A stretch of DNA of 36,167 nt, from contig NZ_KB233224.1 in the NCBI RefSeq assembly GCF_000314855.2, positions 1-36,167 on the forward strand, in the 5' to 3' direction. This document shows positions 30,801-36,167 of this stretch, in pieces. Each line of letters starts with the position of its first letter. Within the stretch, counting starts at the first letter, position 1. Below the pieces are notes generated by a model. That model was not told the origin of the DNA, made no database searches, and saw only the letters and a program-made list of their open reading frames with translations. A program made the translations under genes and the position numbers. This stretch comes from Providencia burhodogranariea DSM 19968. Lineage in GTDB: Bacteria; Pseudomonadota; Gammaproteobacteria; Enterobacterales; Enterobacteriaceae.

Positions 30801-31903
30801 CGGTAGATTTCTACCAATGCGCTTAGGCGATCATTTGTTGGATCGACACGGACCGTTTCAGACATGTATGCACCGTGGTCTAAGTCATTCGTAAACAATG
30901 TTTCAATTGTTTTATGACCAGACTGGCTCAGACGCGCCAACGTATCCAATGAAAGCTCCATGTTAGCTGCACAAATCAGCTCACCAGTGTTTTCATCAAT
31001 ATAATCTCTTGCTACCACTTTACCGGCAATGTATTCAACAGGAACTTCAATGCTGTTGACTTCTTCTTTTTCCAGTAAGCGGATATGACGAGCAGTGATA
31101 CGACGGCCTTTTTCAACATAAACTTTGCCGTTTGCTTCGATATCAAAAGAAGCTGTTTCACCACGTAGACGCTCAGGAACTAGCGTCATCATCAATTTGT
31201 TATCGCGAATTTGGAAAACAGTTTTGTCGAAGAATAAATTCAGAATCTCTTCGGTACTGTAATTCATTGCACGCAGAATAATGGTCGCTGGTAATTTACG
31301 GCGACGGTCAATACGTACAAACAGGTTATCTTTCGGATCGAATTCGAAATCAAGCCATGAACCGCGGTAAGGAATAATACGCGCGTTATACAGGACTTTA
31401 CCTGATGAGTGCGTTTTACCTTTATCGCTGTCGAAGAACACACCAGGGCTACGGTGTAACTGAGAAACGATAACACGCTCAGTTCCGTTGATGACGAAAG
31501 TCCCGTTTTCGGTCATGAGTGGAATTTCACCCATGTAGACTTCTTGTTCTTTGATGTCTTTTACGGTGCCTTCTGGTGCTTCACGCTCATAAACAATGAG
31601 ACGTAACTTAACACGCAATGGCGCAGAGTATGTGATGCCGCGAATTTGACATTCTTTAACATCAAATACAGGCTCACCCAGACGATAGCTGACATATTGT
31701 AGTTCAGCATTACCGCTGTAGCTCTGAATAGGAAACACAGAACGGAAAGCTGCTTCCAGCCCGTTCTGACCATCAGGATCTTGCTCGATAAACTTCTGGA
31801 ACGAGTCAAGTTGGATAGAAAGGAGATAAGGTATATCCAAAACTTGTGGACGTTTACCAAAATCCTTACGAATACGTTTTTTCTCGGTATAGGAGTAAAC
31901 CAT
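27875..31903 (-). CDS. rpoB: RNA polymerase beta subunit
   Basis: 1342 aa from the ATG at 31903, identical in length to E. coli RpoB, starting [19 protein letters not shown]. The ribosome site is GAGGAA. The frame is open for 41 further codons upstream, but these encode nothing conserved and lie in the mRNA leader. The rifampicin cluster reads [19 protein letters not shown] followed by [12 protein letters not shown], which is the wild-type, sensitive pattern at the classical D516, H526 and S531 positions. The C-terminal blocks [20 protein letters not shown] and KSDDVNGR are intact. Confidence 0.99.
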   Translation of the reverse strand: MVYSYTEKKRIRKDFGKRPQVLDIPYLLSIQLDSFQKFIEQDPDGQNGLEAAFRSVFPIQSYSGNAELQYVSYRLGEPVFDVKECQIRGITYSAPLRVKLRLIVYEREAPEGTVKDIKEQEVYMGEIPLMTENGTFVINGTERVIVSQLHRSPGVFFDSDKGKTHSSGKVLYNARIIPYRGSWLDFEFDPKDNLFVRIDRRRKLPATIILRAMNYSTEEILNLFFDKTVFQIRDNKLMMTLVPERLRGETASFDIEANGKVYVEKGRRITARHIRLLEKEEVNSIEVPVEYIAGKVVARDYIDENTGELICAANMELSLDTLARLSQSGHKTIETLFTNDLDHGAYMSETVRVDPTNDRLSALVEIYRMMRPGEPPTREAAENLFENLFFSEDRYDLSAVGRMKFNRSLGRDEIEGSGILSKEDIIDVMRKLIDIRNGKGEVDDIDHLGNRRIRSVGEMAENQFRVGLVRVERAVKERLSLGDLDALMPQDMINAKPISAAVKEFFGSSQLSQFMDQNNPLSEITHKRRISALGPGGLTRERAGFEVRDVHPTHYGRVCPIETPEGPNIGLINSLSVYAQTNEYGFLETPYRLVRDGLVTDEIHYLSAIEEGNFIIAQANTVLGDDGSFVEELITCRNHGESSLFSRDQVEYMDVSTQQIVSVGASLIPFLEHDDANRALMGANMQRQAVPTLRADKPLVGTGMERAVAVDSGVTAVARRGGTIQYVDASRIVIKVNEDEMYPGEAGIDIYNLTKYTRSNQNTCISQMPCVSLGEPIERGDVLADGPSTDLGELALGQNMRVAFMPWNGYNFEDSILVSERVVQEDRFTTIHIQELACVSRDTKLGPEEITADIPNVGEAALSKLDESGIVYIGAEVKGGDILVGKVTPKGETQLTPEEKLLRAIFGEKASDVKDSSLRVPNGVSGTVIDVQVFTRDGVEKDKRALEIEETQLRDAKKDLTEELRIFEAGLFARIRSVLVNGGIEAEKLDKLPRDRWLELALADEEKQNQLEQLAEQYDELKSEFEKKLDAKRRKITQGDDLAPGVLKIVKVYLAVKRQIQPGDKMAGRHGNKGVISKINPVEDMPYDENGNPVDIVLNPLGVPSRMNIGQILETHLGMAAKGIGDKINAMLKQQQDVAKLREFIQKAYDLGDDTRQKVDLNTFSDEEVMRLAENLKKGMPIATPVFDGAKETEIKELLKLGGLPTSGQISLFDGRTGEKFERQVTVGYMYMLKLNHLVDDKMHARSTGSYSLVTQQPLGGKAQFGGQRFGEMEVWALEAYGAAYTLQEMLTVKSDDVNGRTKMYKNIVDGSHQMEPGMPESFNVLLKEIRSLGINIELEDE

Positions 31904-32180
31904 AGGGTTCCTCAGCTCGCTGATCAGTGACCCACTCTGCCCGTCCATACAGGACAGCTTCGCTAACGCTATTTTTTGAAGTGGAAAATGAATACTTTCC
32001 GTAATACTTATTCCCATCACTCTCAAATCATTTCATTGTGCTGTCCGGCTACCGAGCTACCCGAGCGGGTCGTAGCTGAGAACACAGTATATTAAGTCGT
32101 CAATAGAAAAAGTATTGGAGGGCTTGCTAACATCAAAATTGCGTGAAAAAGATGTTAACACCCAATCACGCTTTTTAGCG
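31904..32180 (-). other. rpoB leader with RNase III-type hairpin
   Basis: An untranslated region between the attenuator and rpoB. At 32048-32076, GCTACCGA...CCCG AG CGGGTCGTAGC folds into a two-part hairpin, at the place where E. coli mRNA is cut by RNase III between rplL and rpoB. Processing here is inference from position and fold. Confidence 0.5.
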
Positions 32181-32212
32181 CAAAAAGGCTGGTGATCAAA
32201 AAATCACCAGCC
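32181..32212 (-). terminator. rplL-rpoB attenuator
   Basis: On the minus strand GGCTGGTGAT and ATCACCAGCC form a perfect 10-bp stem around a 6-nt loop and run into TTTTTG. It lies about 38 bp after the rplL stop. It corresponds to the partial terminator that lowers rpoBC expression relative to ribosomal protein genes in E. coli. Confidence 0.9.
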
Positions 32213-32250
32213 GTCAGCCTTTAAGTTAGGCTGCTAACTGAAAACTGAAC

Positions 32251-32616
32251 TTATTTAAGCTCAGCAGAAGCACCAGCTTCTTCAAGAACTTTCTTCAGAG
32301 ATTCAGCTTCATCTTTGCTTGCAGCTTCTTTGATAGTTGCTGGAGCAGATTCTACCATGTCTTTAGCTTCTTTTAAGCCAAGACCAGTTGCGCCACGAAC
32401 TGCTTTGATAACAGCAACTTTGTTAGCGCCGATAGCAGTCAGGACAACATCAAACTCAGTTTTTTCTTCAACAGCTTCAGCTGGGCCAGCAGCAACAGCT
32501 ACAGCAGCAGCAGCAGAAACGCCGAATTTTTCTTCCATCAGGGTAATCAGTTCAACAACGTCCATTACAGACATTTCAGCAACTGCGTCAAGGATTTGGT
32601 CTTTAGTGATAGACAT
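32251..32616 (-). CDS. rplL: 50S ribosomal protein L7/L12
   Basis: The acidic stalk protein, 121 aa, present in four copies on L10 and recruiting translation GTPases. It starts [20 protein letters not shown], has the Ala-rich hinge [20 protein letters not shown], and the C-terminal GTPase-binding face [21 protein letters not shown] strong Shine-Dalgarno AGGAA precedes the ATG. The 60-bp gap to rplJ is usual for this operon. Confidence 0.99.
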   Translation of the reverse strand: MSITKDQILDAVAEMSVMDVVELITLMEEKFGVSAAAAVAVAAGPAEAVEEKTEFDVVLTAIGANKVAVIKAVRGATGLGLKEAKDMVESAPATIKEAASKDEAESLKKVLEEAGASAELK

Positions 32617-32676
32617 AACAATTGTTCCTAAAATTCAGAAATAGTTTATACGTTAAAAAGCAACGAAGGAAAGGGC

Positions 32677-33174
32677 TTATGCAGCTTCTTTCTGATCGCG
32701 CAGAGCAGCCAGAGTGCGAACCAGTTTGCCTGCAGCGGCTTCTTTCATGGTTGCCATCAGGCGTGCGATTGCTTCTTCGTAAGTTGGGAGTGTAGCCAGA
32801 CGATCGATATCTTTTGCCTGGATTAACTCACCTTCAAAGGCCGCAGCTTTAATCTCAAATGCTGGATTCGCTTTCGCGAACTCTTTGAACAGACGAGCAG
32901 CAGCGCCCGGATGTTCGTTAGAGAAAGCAATTAAGGTTGGACCAACAAACGCATCTTTCAGGACTTCGTAAGAAGTACCTTCAACAGCACGGCGGATCAG
33001 CGTGTTACGAACAACACGGATGTAAACGCCAGCTTCGCGACCTGCTTTACGCAGTTCAGTCATTTTTGCTACAGTTACGCCGCGTGAATCAGCAACAACT
33101 GCAGAAAGCGCGCCTTTGGCTACTTCGGTGACTTCAGCAACAATCGCTTGTTTGTCTTGAAGATTTAGTGCCAT
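32677..33174 (-). CDS. rplJ: 50S ribosomal protein L10
   Basis: The stalk base protein, 165 aa as in E. coli, starting [20 protein letters not shown]. It binds 23S rRNA and the L7/L12 dimers through its C-terminal helix, and in complex with L12 represses its own mRNA leader. The ATG at 33174 follows CAGGAGC. It is the first gene after a 334-bp leader that carries the regulatory RNA. Confidence 0.98.
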   Translation of the reverse strand: MALNLQDKQAIVAEVTEVAKGALSAVVADSRGVTVAKMTELRKAGREAGVYIRVVRNTLIRRAVEGTSYEVLKDAFVGPTLIAFSNEHPGAAARLFKEFAKANPAFEIKAAAFEGELIQAKDIDRLATLPTYEEAIARLMATMKEAAAGKLVRTLAALRDQKEAA

Positions 33175-33508
33175 TAGCTTCTTGCTCCTGGATTAACCGG
33201 GAAACCCCGGGGGACTCACATCACTCAAAACACAACATTATGTTTGAGCGTTAAAACACGGTGAGCAGCAGAAGTCAGAATAAAAATTCTTGGTATCTCT
33301 GTCACCGTCTACGCAGGTAAATTAAGTAGTTATTGACAACTTAAACCACACCTGCGGTCTTGGACGGGGTCTGGAAAGGCCAGACTCCATACCGAAATTT
33401 GTGGTTCACTTAAACTAAATAGAGTATAAGCAAACTCAAGGCGTCAGATTTTATACAAATCTGACGCAAAGGTAAAGCTTAATTACCAAACAGCCGAAGC
33501 CTTAGGTA
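33175..33508 (-). promoter_or_regulatory. rplJ leader with L10-binding hairpin
   Basis: A long non-coding interval between rplA and rplJ. A hairpin at 33366-33388 (minus strand GGAGTCTGG...CCAGACCCC) resembles the L10-(L12)4 autoregulatory target. A second perfect 9-bp stem, GCGTCAGAT/ATCTGACGC, is at 33441-33467, just after rplA. A -10-like TATACT (plus positions 33423-33428) could be the internal P-L10 promoter, but its -35 is poor. Confidence 0.7.
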
Positions 33509-34213
<705 letters not shown>

Positions 34214-34642
34214 TTAATCCTCCACAACCAGGCCCATGGAACGAGCAGTACCTGCAATTGAACGCGCCATAGCGTCAACGTCAGCACCAGTCATGTCCGC
34301 AGCTTTAGTTTCAGCGATTTCGCGAACCTGAGCAGAGGTCACTTTACCTACTTTTTCTTTGTTCGGCTTACCAGAACCAGATTTAACGCCAGCTGCTTTT
34401 TTCAGTAATACTGCTGCAGGTGGAGTTTTAGTAACGAAAGTGAATGAACGGTCTGCATATACAGTGATAACAACAGGAGTTGGTAAACCTTTTTCTAGGT
34501 TCTCTGTTTTTGCGTTAAACGCTTTACAGAATTCCATGATGTTCACACCTTGCTGGCCCAGTGCTGGACCAACTGGTGGGCTTGGGTTAGCCATACCAGC
34601 TGCAACTTGCAACTTAACGTAGGCTTGTACTTTCTTAGCCAT
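34214..34642 (-). CDS. rplK: 50S ribosomal protein L11
   Basis: 142 aa as in E. coli. It forms the GTPase-associated centre with 23S rRNA and is needed for RelA activation. It starts [20 protein letters not shown]. The proline-rich [19 protein letters not shown] and the RNA-binding C-terminal half ending RSMGLVVED are intact. AGGAAA precedes the ATG. It is transcribed from the promoter at 34750-34778. Confidence 0.99.
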   Translation of the reverse strand: MAKKVQAYVKLQVAAGMANPSPPVGPALGQQGVNIMEFCKAFNAKTENLEKGLPTPVVITVYADRSFTFVTKTPPAAVLLKKAAGVKSGSGKPNKEKVGKVTSAQVREIAETKAADMTGADVDAMARSIAGTARSMGLVVED

Positions 34643-34749
34643 GAATATTTCCTCTAAATGGGTGATAGCGCCTAATTTTATAGGCTCCCCGTTACATTAA
34701 CACGCCCCGCAAGAAAACTTGCAAAGCGTAAAAAAACAAAAGGCGCGAA

Positions 34750-34778
34750 ATTATAGTTAAATTTCACACCTTTTGCAA
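34750..34778 (-). promoter_or_regulatory. P-L11 promoter of rplKAJL-rpoBC
   Basis: On the minus strand a consensus -10 TATAAT (plus positions 34750-34755) and -35 TTGCAA (34773-34778) are spaced by exactly 17 bp. Transcription should start near 34743, giving a leader of about 100 nt before rplK. It is among the strongest promoter matches in the window, as expected for a ribosomal operon. Confidence 0.88.
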
Positions 34779-34799
34779 GCCAGTTTTTTGCCGTTAAGA

Positions 34800-35345
34800 C
34801 TATGCTTTTTCGACCTGACTGAAATCTAATTCGACTGGAGTCGCACGACCGAAGATTGAAACAGAGACTTTCAAGCGGCTCTTTTCATAATCAATTTCTT
34901 CGACAACACCATTAAAGTCAGCAAATGGACCATCGCTGACACGAACCATTTCACCTGGCTCAAATAATGTTTTAGGACGTGGTTTGTCGCCTGCTTGTTG
35001 CAGACGATTCATAATCGCATCAACTTCTTTATCACTGATAGGTGCTGGACGATCTGAAGTTCCACCGATAAAGCCCATAACACGTGGTACGCTACGTACT
35101 AAGTGCCAAGACTCATCGTTCATAAGCATTTGAACTAATACATAGCCTGGAAAAAACTTACGTTCACTTTTACGGCGCTGACCACTACGGATCTCAACAA
35201 CTTCTTCAGTTGGTACCATGACTTCGCCGAAAGAGTCTTCCATACCATGTAATTTGATATGTTCGCGCAGAGACTGCGCTACGCGACCTTCAAAACCAGA
35301 GAAAGCCTGAATAACATACCAGCGCTTTTTAGGTGAATCTGACAT
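34800..35345 (-). CDS. nusG: Transcription termination/antitermination factor NusG
   Basis: 181 aa as in E. coli. The N-terminal NGN domain ([30 protein letters not shown]) binds the polymerase clamp. The C-terminal KOW domain ([20 protein letters not shown]) contacts Rho, NusE or ribosomal S10. It begins directly after the secE stop with no gap, forming the secE-nusG pair. Confidence 0.99.
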   Translation of the reverse strand: MSDSPKKRWYVIQAFSGFEGRVAQSLREHIKLHGMEDSFGEVMVPTEEVVEIRSGQRRKSERKFFPGYVLVQMLMNDESWHLVRSVPRVMGFIGGTSDRPAPISDKEVDAIMNRLQQAGDKPRPKTLFEPGEMVRVSDGPFADFNGVVEEIDYEKSRLKVSVSIFGRATPVELDFSQVEKA

Positions 35346-35732
35346 TTAGAATAACCTCAGGCTTGTAATAAACGAAACTAAACGTACTAAGATGCCATCT
35401 AATCCCCACAGTATTAATGACATAACAGCCGTTACTGCAGCAACAATCAAAGTCGTTTGTAATGCTTCTTGGCGAGTTGGCCAAATCACTTTTCGCATTT
35501 CAATGCGAGCTTCACGCGCAAACGTTAATGTTTGCTTGCCCTTTGTTGTCCACAAAGCTACAGCACCTGCAATGGCAACGACAGCCACAACAGCAAAAGC
35601 ACGCAGCGCGAGATTATATTGACGGAAGTAATAGTTGCCAACTATAGCAATCAGTAGCAGGACAGCAACAACTACCCACTTAAAGACGTCTACACTACGT
35701 CCACTTCCTTGAGCTTCGCTATTCGCACTCAT
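35346..35732 (-). CDS. secE: Protein translocase subunit SecE
   Basis: A three-helix inner-membrane subunit of SecYEG, 128 aa (E. coli 127). The enterobacterial form starts [13 protein letters not shown] and has two extra N-terminal helices. The essential C-terminal part contains the amphipathic [21 protein letters not shown] segment and a last helix [17 protein letters not shown]. The ATG at 35732 lacks a strong Shine-Dalgarno but follows AACAGGTTG. Confidence 0.99.
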   Translation of the reverse strand: MSANSEAQGSGRSVDVFKWVVVAVLLLIAIVGNYYFRQYNLALRAFAVVAVVAIAGAVALWTTKGKQTLTFAREARIEMRKVIWPTRQEALQTTLIVAAVTAVMSLILWGLDGILVRLVSFITSLRLF

Positions 35733-35881
35733 AATTCAACCTGTTACCATGAAGTATGTACAAAGCCCATTCACCTACAATTTAGTAAGATAAACAGACC
35801 GAACCAATAGAATATGTCAACATATCCCTTAAGTACTATGAGCCGAGCTTGCTAAGTCAGAAAGGGGTATCATTGACAACG

Positions 35882-35942
35882 CCTGCAAAGTTAAAAGAAT
35901 AGTTGGTTAGCAAATGCTATTCAGCGCTATCTATTTTGCAGG
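35882..35942. repeat. Nested inverted repeats upstream of secE
   Basis: Outer arms CCTGCAAA (35882) and TTTGCAGG (35935) enclose inner arms GAATAG and CTATTC at about 35898-35922, leaving a small bulge on each side. The fold could be an RNA element or the remains of a small mobile repeat. It is not a tRNA. Confidence 0.45.
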
Positions 35943-36059
35943 TAATTTCCGGCATGCTCAGCAAATTTTTTCACCACTAGATCATAAAAATGAATTTCTA
36001 ATTGTGGCAGCGGTAAAATATAACATATCTTCCGAGCAAAACCTTAATAAATCTCATAT

Positions 36060-36091
36060 AACTGTATAAAGCTGATGATACAGTTTTTATT
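36060..36091 (+). terminator. Possible plus-strand terminator
   Basis: AACTGTAT and ATACAGTT form an 8-bp AT-rich stem with a 10-nt loop, followed by TTTATTT. No plus-strand gene is seen just upstream, so its purpose is unclear. Confidence 0.35.
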
Positions 36092-36101
36092 TCGTTGTAT
36101 C

Positions 36102-36150
36102 AGAGCCTATCTCACCAATAATTTTTATAACTATTGATGAGATAGGTTCT
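36102..36150. terminator. Long hairpin at the window end
   Basis: AGAGCCTATCTCACCAATA pairs with TATTGATGAGATAGGTTCT over 19 positions with one mismatch and one G-U, around an 11-nt AT-rich loop. It may end a gene beyond the right edge on the minus strand. Confidence 0.55.
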
Positions 36151-36167
36151 TAAATTTCACAACGTAT

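Larger units (their letters stand above)
35733..36167. other. Non-coding region upstream of secE
   Basis: No reading frame of interest. On the minus strand TTGACA (plus positions 35815-35820) is a candidate secE -35, but no good -10 stands at 16-18 bp. Nested inverted repeats occupy 35882-35942. Two hairpins, 36060-36084 and 36102-36150, close the window. In E. coli a tuf gene and tRNA genes precede secE; whether they lie beyond the window edge cannot be seen. Confidence 0.6.

Noticed and set aside
31904-32026. 41-residue N-terminal extension of RpoB
   Set aside because: The ATG at 31903 gives the E. coli length and start sequence with a GAGGAA site. The extension lies in the RNA leader.
35882-35942. 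tRNA gene upstream of secE
   Set aside because: Arm lengths and conserved T-loop bases do not fit a tRNA cloverleaf.

Overview
The window is chromosomal DNA from an enterobacterium. Gene order, protein lengths and moderate-to-low GC suggest a Morganellaceae-type genome, most like Providencia; this is inference, since no search was run. The backbone matches the E. coli rpoBC to purHD interval: purHD on the plus strand converges on the minus-strand series nudC, hemE, nfi, yjaG, hupA and a DUF1481 lipoprotein gene. thiCEFSGH runs on the plus strand and converges on the minus-strand block secE, nusG, rplKAJL, rpoBC.

Region by region. 1-3523: purine biosynthesis (purH, purD) behind a perfect PurR operator, a cluster of DnaA-box-like sites and a long leader with decayed ERIC-like elements; a terminator follows purD. 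3544-3965: a 16-unit, 8-bp tandem repeat, then three tandem ERIC units. 3973-8559: DUF1481 lipoprotein, HU-alpha, YjaG, endonuclease V, uroporphyrinogen decarboxylase and NudC, all minus strand. 8700-9163: a 127-bp tandem duplication running into a two-unit ERIC array. 9169-14571: a six-gene operon with a PhoB-box-like promoter: periplasmic binding protein, alkaline-phosphatase-superfamily hydrolase, two permeases, ATPase and a HAD phosphatase. 14660-14880: another two-unit ERIC array. 14888-20702: promoter, TPP riboswitch and thiCEFSGH. 20854-21519: an unrecognised lipoprotein. 21651-22952: an NCS2-like permease. 23475-35732: rpoC, rpoB, rplL, rplJ, rplA, rplK, nusG and secE with their leaders, attenuator and terminator. 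35733-36167: structured non-coding DNA.

The housekeeping genes look intact and ordinary. The least described part is the 9.2-14.6 kb operon. It occupies the nudC-thi interval where E. coli carries rsd. Its parts fit a self-contained scavenging route for an organic phosphorus compound: import, cleavage of an ester or phosphonate by a cytoplasmic metal hydrolase, then release of phosphate by a HAD phosphatase. Three 11-bp-phased PhoB-like half-sites and a correctly placed -10 support control by phosphate starvation. The substrate is not readable from sequence.

The second theme is repeats. ERIC elements here are present as local tandem arrays (periods 81, 95 and 98 bp) whose copies are near-identical within a locus but divergent between loci. 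Two of the arrays end within about 10 bp of an operon promoter.
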